DNA of 64,000 nt, taken from contig CM060958.1 of the NCBI GenBank assembly GCA_030765055.1, positions 424,001 to 488,000 on the forward strand, read 5' to 3'. Position numbers and translations under genes: made by a program. The stretch comes from Mantis religiosa (lineage: Eukaryota; Arthropoda; Insecta; Mantodea; Mantidae). The notes beneath the pieces were generated by a model. That model was not told the origin of the DNA, did no database searches, and was given only the letters and a program-made list of their open reading frames with translations. The first letter of the stretch is position 1, and each line of letters opens with the position of its first letter. Positions 41,196-53,638 of the stretch are shown here, one piece after another.

Positions 41196-43010
41196 AATGA
41201 ATCAATGAACCGATTACTGGAAAAGTTACTACCATCAGATAACAAGGATGATGATGGAGAAATACATCAAACAAAACAACAAGAACTGGAGATGGATTAT
41301 AAAAACGATGCAAGCAACTCTTCTGTCATCTACCCTTTTGATATATCTGAAGTCTCTTTGGCAATAAGACAGTTAAAAATAAAGAAAGCCCCGGGACCTG
41401 ATCATATAACAGCAGAAGTTTTACAGAATTTGGAAAAGGAAATTTTGGGGCAATTGTGTGATCTATTTAATCATTGTTTAATATCTGGGAAAGTGCCATA
41501 CTGTTGGAAGGAAGCAACAATAGTCATATTGAAAAAAGATAAAGACAGAGATCCAACAAATCCAAAGACGTATCAGCCGATTTGCTTGTTGAATACATTG
41601 GGAAAGGTGCAAGAAATATTACTGCATAAAAGGATTAATGAACACAGAATTATGAAAGGTATGACAGAAAAGCAATTCGGTTTTAGAAAGTTCTTTTCAA
41701 CGGAGGATGCTATAAATCAAGCAATTAAGAAGGTGAATACATCCAATAAGAAATACGTAGTTGCAATGTTTGTTGATATAGCAGGCGCTTTCGATAATCT
41801 ATGGTGGCTCCAGTTATTCAAGACTTTGAGAGATAAGCAATATCCCAAAAGCCTGTACAATATTTTAAGAGATTACTGTAAGGACAGACGTGTATACATA
41901 TATGGTGAAAATAAAATGATAACTAAGGAGATATCGAAAGGCTGCCCTCAGGGATCAATTTTAGGTCCGACATTTTGGGACATATTAACCGAACCTGTGT
42001 TAGAATATATGAGTAAACTCCCATATGTGCTTGATATAATAGCATATGCAGATGACCTATTAATATTAGTCAAAGCAAACAGTAGATCAGAACTAGAAGA
42101 AAAGGCTAACAACACTGGAGCGTTTGGATAGTTGGTGTAAGGAAGTTAAATTGCAAGTTGCGCCACAAAAGTCGATGTTCATGATAATGAAAGGGACGCT
42201 AAAAAGGGATCCAATAATTAAACTGGCTGGAGTTAAAGTATGCAAGAAAAAGGTAGTGAAATATTTGGGGATTCACATAGATGAAAAACAGCTTTATAAT
42301 ACACATATAAATGAGGTTAAAAATAAAGCTAATAATGTGATGATGAAATTATCTAATCTTACGACCAGAAAATTCAAGCTACCAACGGAGATAGTCAGTG
42401 TTTATCACATGAGTTTTATGGTGGGCATAACCGCATATGGAGCTGGAATCTGGGCACATAGATTGAGTAATACCAAAAATATAAAAGTACTTAGATCAAC
42501 ACAGAGAAGAGCTTTGCTTAGGATGACCGGTGCAGCTTCTACTACGGGAACAATGGCTCTGTTGGTGATTATGGCCATTTGGCCAATAGACTTATTAATT
42601 CTGATGAGAGCGGCATACTTTTGGTTGAAGAAGAGAGATCTAAAAAGAGTAGAGGATATCATTGGAGAATGTTGTAGGACCAAAACAGAAGTACGATGGT
42701 GTTTAATACGACGATGGCAACAAGAATGGAATGAGATGACAATTAGCAGACGAACATACAATCTATTTCCAAACATAAAAGAAAGGTTGAATCTCAAAAA
42801 CATATTGCCCGGAAAGGGTGGCATATTATATATAGCAGGACACGGTCCATTTAACACATATTTTAAGAAGATAGGGAAGATACCTAGCGATATCTGTGAT
42901 GTATGTCAAGTGCAAGACTCACCAGAACATGTCATTTTTGAATGTATTAAATATAAAGAGACTTTACAGGAATATAGAGAGTTACTAGCTGGGAAGCAAG
43001 TACAGACTGC
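41196..43010 (+). pseudogene. R1-like LINE: RT and C-terminal zinc motif, truncated at both ends
   Basis: It opens just before the RT fingers. Motifs: IKKAPGPDHITAEVL, YQPICLLNTLGKV, FVDIAGAFDNLWW, GCPQGSILGPTFWD and AYADDLLILV. A 1-base shift near 42110 moves LERLDSWCKEV to the next frame. Then KYLGIHIDEKQ and the C-terminal AGHGPFNTYF...CDVCQVQDSPEHVIFEC (C-x2-C-x7-H-x4-C) follow. This suits R1/LOA-like LINEs. The endonuclease is absent and the 3' end is replaced by a Jockey-like fragment near 43010. Confidence 0.8.
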
Positions 43011-45440
43011 ACTAGACCAACACCGCTTTCAGGTGTACCAGCGACAATTAGCCACTATCTGTCCCAGCGATAATACCTTACGGAACGTCACTAAGAGGAT
43101 TCTCCGAGAGCTGACACTGATTCCACCTCTTCAAGTTGAGGGGACACTTTTGAGTGACTCTGCTGCCAAGTGTGATGCTTTAGCTACTCATTATGAGTGC
43201 ATATTTACGCCTATCACATGCCTGGATCCTGATATTCCCTCTTCCGAGGACAGAGAACTTGAATACCAGCTTCGTCCTACAGCGCACAACAGAACTTCAT
43301 TAGTCCACATGAATTGTCCCACTTTATCCATCATCTTCCCATAAAAAAAATCTCCCGATCATGACCTTATCACCAACATTGTGCTGAAGAATTTGACAAA
43401 CAAGGTGCTAGCTCATTTATCATTCATCTTCAATGCTGCGCTATGCATTGGTTATTTTCCATCTACATGGAAACATGCTGAAATTATATTTTTTATATAA
43501 ATTGTATTTTGTGAATAATGATTATCATTTGAAATTAGACTGTGACGATGCTTGAAACATAGTATGTCTATAGGCAAATTGGGGACAGTGTGCAAAAAAG
43601 TATATACAGATGATTTTCACCCTACAAAAGTGAGCAGTTAGGATCATGTTAGGTTTAAAACAAACTGACTCGTGTAGAGATGCATTCAGAAAGCTAAATA
43701 TCCTGACCTTACAATCTCTATATATAATTGAAAAAATAATGCTTGCAAAAACAAAATTTATAAGTCAGAAAACAAACAGTCAAATACATAATTATGAAAC
43801 TAGGGAAATCAATAATTTCATGCTGTAGCTCATAGGAGAAATAAAAGGTATACAAGTGACAAATAGATTTAAAAGAGAGTTAAAGAAGTTCTGTATAAAT
43901 GGTAGTTTTATACACTTGAGGAATACTTAAGCAGATAAGTAAAATATTAAATTAGTGTTGATTGTTATACAGATTTTGTGTAAAAGGAAATACAGAAAAT
44001 TTAGGCAATCAGTGCAACTTATATTGTTAAAACTGTTACCTTTTAGCATCATTTAATTTTTAATATAAAATTGTAATAATACATTTTATTTTACTGTATG
44101 TATTTTTAAAATGTACTAGTGTATTAGACTTTATATTAATTTGTAACATTTTCAATCATATTTGTAATTCATTTTTATATCTCTGAAACTGTATTTTTGA
44201 GGATGCCATGAGTCTGGCTGACTCCTACGGCAGATAAATAAATAAAAAAAATAAAAATAAAAGTCTTCCACAAGCCTAACAAGCCTATATACTTTCCCTC
44301 AAGTCATAGACCAATCAGTTTATTACCTACCCTTTCTAGCTTTTTGAAAAGATTATTCATAAACGTCTTTCTCATTTTTTGATTCACAATCAGATGATTC
44401 TGTATTTATAGTTTGGCTTTCGCCAGAAGCATGCTACCACTCATCAACTGCTTAGAATCATGCAGTCTATCGTACAGGGTTTCAAAAACAGGCAGTACAC
44501 TGTGGCAGCATTCCTAGATATCACCCAGGCATTCGATAAGGTGTGGCACACTGTGCCACTACTTAAAGCACATCGCATTGGTCTCCCTTATTATCTTACA
44601 CAAATCATTGCAAGTTTTCTCACCACTAGAACTTTTGTGGTGCACATTGCTGGTTTCACATCCACCCGACGGCCCATTTTAGCAAGTGTCCCTCAAGGTT
44701 CAGTTCTAGCACCCCTCCTCTTTAATATCTACACTTATGATCTTCCTGCTATAGCTCCAATTTTCACGGCTTTATATGCTGATGACACTGCTCTCTTTTA
44801 TTATCACTCCGATATCTGTCATACTACAATCCAAACTACAAACTACCCTGGATCAACTAGCTCCCTGGTTCTCTAACTGTTGCATTTCCCTCAACACTAA
44901 CAAGACAGAGGTTAAGATCTTCTCTTTACATCCTTATAGGGATCCTCCTTCACTACAGCTGCTCGGGGAACAACTTTCATGGTTAGCAACTGTGCCAGTG
45001 AAATACCTTGGGGTGCTACTAGACACTCAACTTACTTGGAACGTCCACATCTGTCAGACTGTTACACTTGCGTTTGTCTGGCTATCAAAACTGTACCCTT
45101 TACTCAACAGGCGCACCTTCTCCCTTCTTCTTTACACATCTCTAGTCCGTCCTATTCTTACCTATGCAGCTCCAGTCTGGGGTGGCACCAGCAAGACTGC
45201 AGGTACTACAAAACAGGGTGCTTCATATAGCTACAAATGCTCCATGGTTCGTCGGAAACCAACAACTTTATCACAAGTTTGGTCTTCTACCTGTTCACCA
45301 GTACATCTGCCGGCTGGTATGACCTTTCTTTTACCATCTCCAGGAGGTCCCTGGAGCTGTTACCTACAATCTCGGAGCTCGCACTTGCCAACCAACTTCT
45401 CTAAAGTGCAGACTGCCACAAGATCTTCTCCTGAGTGACC
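43010..45440 (+). pseudogene. Jockey-like LINE polymerase, split by another LINE
   Basis: Pieces 43010-43488 and about 44262-45440 form one protein: HRFQVYQRQLATI (pre-RT), KSPDHDLI...VLKNL, FNAALCIGYFPSTWK, then after the insert HRPISLLPTLSSFLK, FLDITQAFDKVWH, VPQGSVLAPLLFNIY, ALYADDTALF, VKYLGVLLDTQLTWNVHI and RPILTYAAPVWGG. Several stops and shifts. Because the first piece happens to share a frame with the R1-like remnant, a 406-codon chimeric ORF (42124-43344) arises that is not a real gene. Confidence 0.8.
43489..44261 (+). mobile_element. 5'-truncated LINE insertion with A-rich tail
   Basis: Residual coding LGLKQTDSCRDAFRKL-NILTLQSLYIIEKI ... IHNYETREI at 43646-43828 matches the end of CR1-like polymerases. 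A 3' UTR follows and ends CAGATAAATAAATAAAAAAA. It interrupts the Jockey-like frame between HAEII and KVFHKPNKP. Confidence 0.7.
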
Positions 45441-45615
45441 TCTCCAGTACAGACGACTCAGACGAGTGATAACTATCAGATTTAAAGTCCCCAATTTGTG
45501 TTACAGTATCCTGTCATATTTAGCTAGAGGGGTCGTTCATCGCTACCTCAATTGTTATGTATACTTTTACTAACTTTCTCAATAACAAACATCTGTAAAG
45601 CATACTTGCTGACCA

Positions 45616-45617
<2 letters not shown>

Positions 45618-45689
<72 letters not shown>
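45618..45689 (+). repeat. (GAT)n microsatellite, about 24 repeats
   Basis: Uninterrupted trinucleotide run. Translating its complement gives a poly-His ORF that is an artefact. Confidence 0.95.
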
Positions 45690-45690
<1 letters not shown>

Positions 45691-47394
45691 GCTGATATCT
45701 GTAATTTGATTGTATACATTATAACTATTTTGTATGCTATAGTTTATCATTAATTTTATACAAAAGGGAAATATTAAATGTTGGTATCACTGCTAAATCA
45801 CCAGCTTGCCAGGAATATTTAAATACATGAAATCTAAGTGGAGATAAAAACACTCAGTTAAAGTTCATGTTTTATTGTAAGCTGGCATTACAAAATGTAC
45901 ACAGATGAGTTGTCACAAATCTTGCAGAATTGATTTGATGGTGTTATATGTGCAGTGACAAATAAACAAGAAGATGGAGGTAGTACTGGTTCATCTTGAC
46001 ACTCAATAAAACACAGCAGATATTTCTAAAGTACATTGTATTTCTACGACCTACACAAATACATAATCCGACTGTCAAACAAAAGTATGCTTGGTGCAGT
46101 AACAAAACACACTTACTCCGACCAGCGGAGTTAGCTTCATGGCATGTAAAACAAGTAATCAAAGCTTCCCAATACAATATTTACTATATAATGTCTACAT
46201 CATTAGCCTAATTATTACAATCAGTTCCACATTCTCTTCTTTAATAATGTGCCAAACAAACAAATGAGAAGCATTCGTTCCTCTAAACACTCTATAAAAT
46301 CTCCTGCATTAATTAATCTCAAAAATATGGCAGATGAAATGCATTTGGGTTTATTAACTGAAAGTTGTTCCCATTATTTTCCAATTGAAAGTTTCCACCC
46401 AAAATGATTGTCTCTCAGCCAATAACTGTATACTTTTGGCACTGTAATATGACATGTCAGCACAGAGCTATGGCAATTACTGGTAAAATAATACATATAA
46501 CTTATTTTATTTGTTTAAATCTGTAAAATGGTGTAAAACTGGCAGAGTTAAGAGCAGAGAATGATGCACTAATTTGTCCGAAAAAACAGCCCCTGAACAC
46601 TAACTAGCCAAACACATTTTGTTCTTGTACACAGTGTTACTGCTCTACAGATTTCAAACAAATTATTTTCTGTGAATATCATTTGTTAATTCCTTCCTTG
46701 TCACATTTAAATAACTGAAAGAATATTTTTTTCATTACATGAGCACGGTTATGTTGTGTGACAGTTTTATTAATTTATGAGATTCTCCAATGTTTTACTT
46801 ACTTTTGTATTGTTTTAATTTGTGAAGATATTTAAACAGCTAAAGTTGGCATTTTTGGGATGGATCTCAAATCTTTTAAAGCGTCTCAGTTCACTGTAGT
46901 AAGGTGATCATTTCAGCCACTGTCTGGCATTGCATTATGACTGTACTTCATGTTTACATAAAACTAAGAAATGGAATCTCTTTTGTTCTGTCAATTTGCA
47001 GACAAATATTACCCGGAACATTTAGGTAGATACTTCGTTATTAGAAGGGAGGAGAGGTAAACAGCATAACACAAAAATGTGTACATTATTGAAGGCAGAA
47101 AATATGTTATGGCAAGAAGCAGAATAAAATTTGAGAAACTATTTGTAGTTGGTTTATTGATTTTTTAGTAGTTGCTTTATTTAATTTTATTCTGATGTGA
47201 AGATCCTGATACCTGCAAATCCGTTTCAATTGTTGTATCTGTAGAGCTTCCCAGTGTGGCGATGCTGTCTAAAATATGCATGTCACCTGTTATGTCTAAA
47301 ACCCACTAAGGTATTTGCTTCCCCTTCCATCTCGATGCCAGTATTCTTATTCTATGGACTTATGTTGATGCTTATGTTTTTCCAATCCTCTTCA
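45690..47394. other. No recognisable feature
   Basis: AT-rich. ORFs at 45944-46211 lack motifs. Confidence 0.4.
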
Positions 47395-47573
47395 GTGCTT
47401 TAGTTAATTGATGGAAGTTAATCATTTCTTCACACTAGCCGTATATAGGCTAAGGTTTTTTATACGTAGAGTCAACATGAAAAATTCAATGCCATGGCCG
47501 GGATTTGAACCAGGAGATCTGTGGTTCAAATCCCAGCCATGGCATTGAATTTTTCATGTTGACTCTATGTAAC
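47395..47573. repeat. SINE1 fold-back without a full unit
   Basis: A minus partial (TTAGTTAATTGATGGAAG... to GGGATTTGAACC) folds at about 47511 into a plus partial (AGGAGATCTGTGGTTCAAATC...GTTGACTCTATG). The two halves pair almost perfectly for about 70 bp. Confidence 0.7.
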
Positions 47574-48420
47574 TGTTCAGTATTGTTTAAGCACTGTCTG
47601 GTTAGTCCTTTAATTGTGTTTAAAGACAAAGAACACACATTTTTCTGCTGCTTTTTGCTTCATGATATTTCATATCACTTCAATGGGGTTTAAACAGCAG
47701 TGATCTATATCCTGGCATTCCACTAAAATGTGCCACATATTCTTACATTTTTTGAAACTAAATCCCATTTCCTTTAATATTCACCAGAATGTTTTTTGTC
47801 CACCATCAAAATTAATTTTCTCATTTACTGCATAGAATCACTTCTTCAAACAAGAAGTATTAACATCAACTTCTTAAGTTACGTGGAGATTCTTTTACAA
47901 ATATTTTTATTTGTGTAATAACTTCTTCAATATTGGAATTTCTTTACGCACTTCATAATACTCTGTAACAAAGTTCTGTGCACTTATCGAAATTGTCCAT
48001 TTGAAAATTCTTTTTCTAATTAATTATTTTCCTGGTGTATCTGAAACAGCTTTTCCAAATTCTTTAACAATTATCGTTATTGTGGTTTTAGTTTTTTTCT
48101 ACTGGCGTAGCTGTTCTAGTTACTGTCCTTTGCAAAGGAAAACCTAGACCATTTTGCTTTTCCTCCATGCGGAACTGGAAAACATTCTGAATCGTTCTGA
48201 ATAGTTGTTCTGCTTTGGGAGTTAACAACCCTTCACAAGATGACTTTTCTTGAAGTTTCCATGTTTGAACATTGTGATAGGACTCTACACTGTACTGTGG
48301 TACTCATGCATCACGCCACACTTTAACTACTAGATTAACAGCTTTATATGCAGCCTATAGCCAGCCTTCACAACACGTTAGTTCTTACTAACGCCACACA
48401 TAAACAAAGCTCAAGCTTGG
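47574..48420 (-). other. Mostly unassigned; weak transposase-like fragment
   Basis: Minus-strand readings NFDGGQKTFW and LKEMGFSFKKCKN at about 47715-47830 vaguely recall the pre-catalytic region of Tc1/mariner-type transposases. No domain is complete. Confidence 0.25.
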
Positions 48421-48985
48421 AAAAAACTATTTGTAGTCAGTTTTTTGACACTTTGTTTACTTACTTTCAAGTTCTTTCCAACTATCGTCTATCATTTGCT
48501 CTCTTCTCTCTGGTGGTGGAACTATGAATTTCTTTGTCAAATTATCTACTGGTGGGATTTCAAAGTCCATTACTAAGTCCTTATTTCTCCAAATGAATAT
48601 ATTTTTCCATGCTGTCAGATTGTTTTCGTTTATCGCTCCTTTAGTAAATTTGGACATTGACCCAAATCCAAAATTACTAAAGGAGTGATAAACTAAAACA
48701 AACCAATAGAATGGAAGAATATAAACATAAGGAGAAATAAGGACTGAGTAATGGACTTTGAAATCCCACCAATAGATAATTTGACAAAGAAATTCATAGT
48801 TCCATCCCCAGAGAGAAGAGCAGACGACAACAGATGATAGTTGGACAGAGCTTGAAAATGGACGAAATGACTTCCGAAACTAGTCCTTCAATAATATAAA
48901 AATGTAAGTAAACAAAGTGTCAAAAAACTGACTAAAATAGTTTTTTCAATTAATTTTGACATTAATGTTACTAATCATGCATAAA
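48421..48985. repeat. PLE-E fold-back insertion
   Basis: The minus half (48421 to about 48656) and plus half (about 48660-48985) both encode FEIPPVDNLTKKFIVPPPE-like C-termini and carry the tail (GTCAAAAAACTGACTA...) outward. The plus half has GAAACTAGTC at 48876-48885, the hammerhead 3' signature with palindrome ACTAGT. A TSD was not resolved. Confidence 0.65.
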
Positions 48986-49653
48986 GCTTAAGCTTTATGC
49001 CGGATAATACAAGCGTTTATTCTGTTATAAATATTCAGCAGTTTGAAGCCCATTAATAAATGTGTCAGAGCGTCTATAATGACATTAACTTTTGGAGAGA
49101 TTGCAAATGATGAATCAGTTTCATTAATTTGAAAGAACATTCTTCTATTGCTTCTTACATTTAGCATTTAGGGCTCCAGTTGTCTTAATATAACCAGACA
49201 TCTAACAAATCTGTCTACATGTACATATTGCACATATTTTGTCAAAATGAAAAATTCGATAAGAGTTTTGTACAAATTGTCATATTTACACCTCATAATT
49301 GATATAGCTTATAAATATATCCTTGAGTGAGTCATTCACTGTTACTGCAGTGAATTGCCTATCTACTCCTACAGATAGATGGAGTCATGTTAATGCTTGC
49401 CATGGCGGCTCATGTATTGACACAGAGAGCCAACTTTCCCACATGACTCGTGCTGTTTCTCTTAGCACTCAACAAAAGAACAAGCTCCATAACATCACTG
49501 TGAAGACTTAGTCCAATTTTATTTACCCTTAGAGTCATATTATTCAGGAGCTGTGACAACCATTAATCATAAACTGAGAACGTTAAAACCAATGAATTCT
49601 TCATTCATTAAACTCTGGTTCTTTGTAATTTATTTATTGCCTCATAAAACTAC
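48986..49653. other. No recognisable feature
   Basis: The plus ORF at 49323-49511 has no motif. Confidence 0.4.
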
Positions 49654-49667
49654 ATTTACAGAGAACA

Positions 49668-50853
49668 ATTATTAAATTATAGATGAGTTGTATTTATTAC
49701 AGATCAACTTCACTTATGTACCTATATTGAGGACATGTTTCGCGAACCATCGTTCAAATCATTGGCTCTAATGTGACTAAAGCTTGATCCAGTGGTGTGG
49801 GTAGTTCTGGAGTTGCTGCTGTCATCTGTTGATTTTGTGATGAATTTAAATGTGGGGTTGTCTTCTGACGGGATTTCAAAGTTCATTAGTTGATTTTTAT
49901 ATTTTTCTATGTATATCCTCTCCCATATGACGAGTTCACTATGTTTTTGCACTTATTTTAGTAATTCTGTGCTATCTTCAATTTCATGATTTTCAGACCA
50001 GAAATGTGCTGCTATTGAGGACTTATCAATATTTTTGTATCTTAAAGTGCCTAAAATGTTGTTTCTTTCTAGTGCCTATGTTTCTTTTTGTCCTCCCCAT
50101 GTACGTTTTTTCACAGTCTTTACACTTAATCTTGTAAATGCCTGACTTTTCTTCTGGTTTTATCATATCAGTATTATTACTGTTAAGTATGTTTTTAATG
50201 TTGTAATTGTTTTTTGGTGTCAATCTTATATTGTATTTCTTGAATATTTTTTGGAAATTTTTTGTGGCCCAGGGATGGTAAGTAAATTTAGCAAATCTAA
50301 TTTCTTGTTTCATTGGTGAAAGAGCTGTGATCTGTTTTAATCTTTTTTGAAGTTTGATTTTAGTTTTTTATCTACAAGGCTTTTTCCATATCCATTTTTA
50401 ATTGCAGTTTTTAAGATTTGATGGTATTCTTTTTTATATTCTTGCTGGCTGAGGGGTAGGTTAACTAATCTGTGTGTGAGACGGTTGATTATGGCATGTT
50501 TGAGTGGAATTGGGTTGAAACTATTATTTTACAAAAAGATAGTGAACTCGTCATATGGGGGAGAATATACATAGAAAAACATAAAAACCAACTAATGAAC
50601 TTTGAAATCCTGGCAGAAGAGAACCCCACATTTAAATTCATCACAAAATCAACAGATGACAGCAGCAACTCCAGAACTACCTACACCACTGGATCAAGCT
50701 TTAGTCACATTAGAGCCGATGATGTGAACAATAGTTCACAAAACATGTCCTCATATAGGTGCATAAGTGAAGCTGATGTGTAATAAATACAACCCATCTA
50801 TAATTTAATAACTGTTTCGCTTCACTGTGATGTTCCATTACAGTTACATTTTG
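49668..50853. mobile_element. PLE-A fold-back insertion, 14-bp TSD
   Basis: ATTTACAGAGAACA at 49654-49667 and 50854-50867. The minus half (49668 to about 50525) contains the protein from the pre-endonuclease region to the end. Its GIY-YIG reads KSGIYKIKCKDCEKTYMGR, with Ile to Met at YIG. The plus half (about 50526-50853) contains only the last 90 codons and tail. Stops and a shift near 49955-50025 break the endonuclease. Confidence 0.85.
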
Positions 50854-50867
50854 ATTTACAGAGAACA

Positions 50868-52069
50868 GTTTATTAATAATACAATGACACTTGGTAAGAC
50901 GTAAATAGTAATTGCTCTGTATTTAGAAAATGTTTACCTGACTAAGCTGCACCATGTTCACTTAATAGAAGCATTGGCAATATCCCAACCTTGCACTTTA
51001 CACAATGTGAACCAGCGCTGTCCTTCACAGCTCACAAAATGAGCAACTAGACTCTGGACTTGACTAGCAATCACAAAGGAAGTTTCAGTAAGTTGCAACA
51101 ATGTTATTTTTGTCAGGAGCATTGGACCTACTGTGTGATCATATGGGACATCAAAATTTAACAAATTATTTTTGTTTTTGTATAAAGCAATTTTTATCAA
51201 ATGGTTTCAGCTCTTCTTTATCCTCCTTATGTTTTACATTATTCTTAAAACTTGTCTTCTGTGAACATGTTATCACATACAGTTTTGTCCTTCATGTTCA
51301 TCCTATTTGCTCATTGTTCACATGTTCCTTGAATATTTTAGAATACACAAGGACATGAAGTTAACTTCTTATTTTATTTTATGTTAATATAATGCAGATA
51401 TTTCTTTTATTTGCTTGTTACTTTTCATTTTAGTTGTCTACTAGTCCACAATCTCTTTTATAAGCTAATACTGTTTGTATTTCTCACAGTTTTAACTGTT
51501 TTTGTTTGTTTTGGTATTGTTTAATACGTCTGATATCGTGACACAATGTGTTTAGAAATGTTACAAATTGAAGCAATGAATTATTTAGCATCTAAAAATA
51601 CTAAATTTTAATTTGACAGATTTGTTGCCAAAATTTATAAAATAATTTATTGCAAGGCTTAGCTGGATTAAGTGTTGGAAATAAGTTGATTTAGTAATTC
51701 AAGTTTAGCATTTCAGTGAACACAATGATGCAATGATTACACCACAAACTCATGACATTTTTTTTTTTTTTTTTTTTTTTTTTTGATATTTTACGTCTAA
51801 TATCTATTTGGTGATGTAAAAGAATATAGCAACTTTAGAAAACATACATCACAAGTGAACAAATTATAACAGTAAAATTAACAAAGAGAAAACTCTGTAA
51901 TTTAGGGTTCACATTATACATTGCATGTTCTCACTAATTTGATTTGTTTTTGCCTTAAATTTTATTAATTTTTCATGTTTACCAACATTTCTATAATTAT
52001 TATTCTATATACAACAATAAATAAATAAGAATAAATAAATAAATATTTTATTTCTTAAAATAAGATCTG
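50868..52069. other. No gene; poly(T) run
   Basis: A T run of about 27 lies at 51758-51784, followed by TTTACGTC as in SINE2 tails, but no SINE body follows. The rest is AT-rich. Confidence 0.4.
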
Positions 52070-52338
52070 AAACTTTCTCAAATATGTTCGAGATCGTCTT
52101 AGGAAACAAGCCAGGTGAAAAGACGATTAGAGATTGACATTTCGAGAGAATACATCACTCCCCTCATCAGGATATTTTAATAAATGTATCACTGTATATA
52201 ACACAAATATAAACAAAGACAAAACACTATCAATACTCACATCACGGATAAAAGACTGTTTTCAGTAAATGAAATTACAGGTCAGGAGATGGTGTGAGTA
52301 TAGAAAATTAATTGGGTCAAATAAACATAACTACTTAA

Positions 52339-52699
52339 TTATTAAATTATAGATAAGTTGCATTTATTACACATCAGCTTCACTTACGTACCTGTATTGA
52401 GGACATGTTTTGCAAACCATCGTTCGCATCATCGGCTCTAATGTGACTAAAGCTTGATCCAGTGGTGTGGGTAGTTCTGGAGTTGCTGCTGCCATCTGTT
52501 GATTTTGTGATGAATTTAAACTACCCACACCACTGGATCAAGCTTTAGTCACGTTAGAGCCGATGATGCGAACAATGGTTCGCGAAACATGTCCTCAATA
52601 TAGGTACGTAAGTGAAGCCGATGTGTAATAAATACAACTCATCTATAATTTAATAATTGTTTCGCTTCACTGTGGTGTTCCAATACAGTTAAATTTCGG
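52339..52699. repeat. PLE-A mini fold-back, 11-bp TSD
   Basis: TAACTACTTAA at 52328-52338 and 52700-52710. Two inverted tail pieces join at about 52520 (AATTTAAA|CTACCCAC). No coding function remains. Confidence 0.85.
52555..52600 (+). ncRNA. Hammerhead-like motif, best PLE-A example
   Basis: CCGATGA (52560-52566), a perfect 6-bp stem GCGAAC/GTTCGC, GAAA (52584-52587), the palindrome ACATGT (52587-52592) and C at 52593. Helix I could form from GAG and CTC. The only core deviation is C for U4. Confidence 0.55.
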
Positions 52700-53638
52700 T
52701 AACTACTTAACCTGATCAAGCTGTATAGATCTGTGCTTCTTAAATCCACGGATTTCCATTTTTAAGGCCAGTTTCCAAGAGGAGCTGAACTGAAATCCAG
52801 CATCTTGAACATTCTTGTTTCAAGAAACAGCAACAGTACACTGGGGCAAGCCTACACACCCGATCTCTATCTGAACACTTACAGTTTTCATCATAAGTCT
52901 CAACGACTGGGAGTTCTCAATACACTGGCCCACACACTTTGTCCCTCTCTGTTCCCAGTCACTTAAAACAGGAATTACTGAGACTCACATTCCCTGTGAA
53001 TGTGGGACACCGTATATAGTACAAACCAGAAGGACCATCGCTACCAGAATAAACGAACATGAATGGAGCATTCGTTTAATGCAACCTGAGAAGTCTGGGT
53101 TGGCAGAGCATTGTTTTAATAACGACCATAGAGTCCACTTTCGGAAGACGACCATCTTGGCAAAATGCAACAGTTACTGAGCAGAGAATTAAGGAGGCTT
53201 TGGCAATTTCCTCTGAAAGGAGTACACTTAATCGTGATGCTGGATTTCAGTTCAGCTCCTCTTGGAAACCGGCCTTAAAAATGGAAATCCATCGGCTTAA
53301 GAAGCAAAGATCAATACAGCTTGATCATCAAGTTAAGTAGTTATGTGTCTTTGACACAGCTAATTTTCTATACTGACGCCATCTCCTGACCTGGCATTTA
53401 ATTTACTGCAGTCTTTTGTTCAGTGATGCGAGTATTGATAGGGTTTTGTCTTTGTTGATATCTGTGTTATATCCAGTAATACATTTTGTGGTTATAACAT
53501 TTATTAAAATATCCAGATGATGAGAGAGATGTATGCTCCCGATACGTCAATTTCTAATCGTCTTTTCATCTGGCTTGTTTCCCAAGAAGGTCTCAAACAG
53601 TTTATTACTTAATGATGCTGTAAACTACCAGGATTATA

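Larger units (their letters stand above)
52070..53600. mobile_element. PLE-C fold-back with a nested PLE-A fold-back
   Basis: The outer arms GTCTTAGGAAACAAGCCAGG and its complement lie at about 52095 and about 53575. The minus arm keeps a hammerhead-like core (CTGATGA 52170-52164, GAAA 52143-52140). The plus half encodes the end of a GIY-YIG protein (PYIVQTRRTIATRINEHE, AEHCFNNDHRVHF); the Gly of YIG is Val. The halves meet near 52806. The 52339-52699 segment is a later insertion. Confidence 0.75.

Noticed and set aside
45520..45750. Minus ORF with a long His run
   Set aside because: Translation of the GAT microsatellite complement.
51758..51800. SINE2 insertion at the poly(T) run
   Set aside because: Only the T-run and a TTTACGTC word match; there is no SINE body or TSD.
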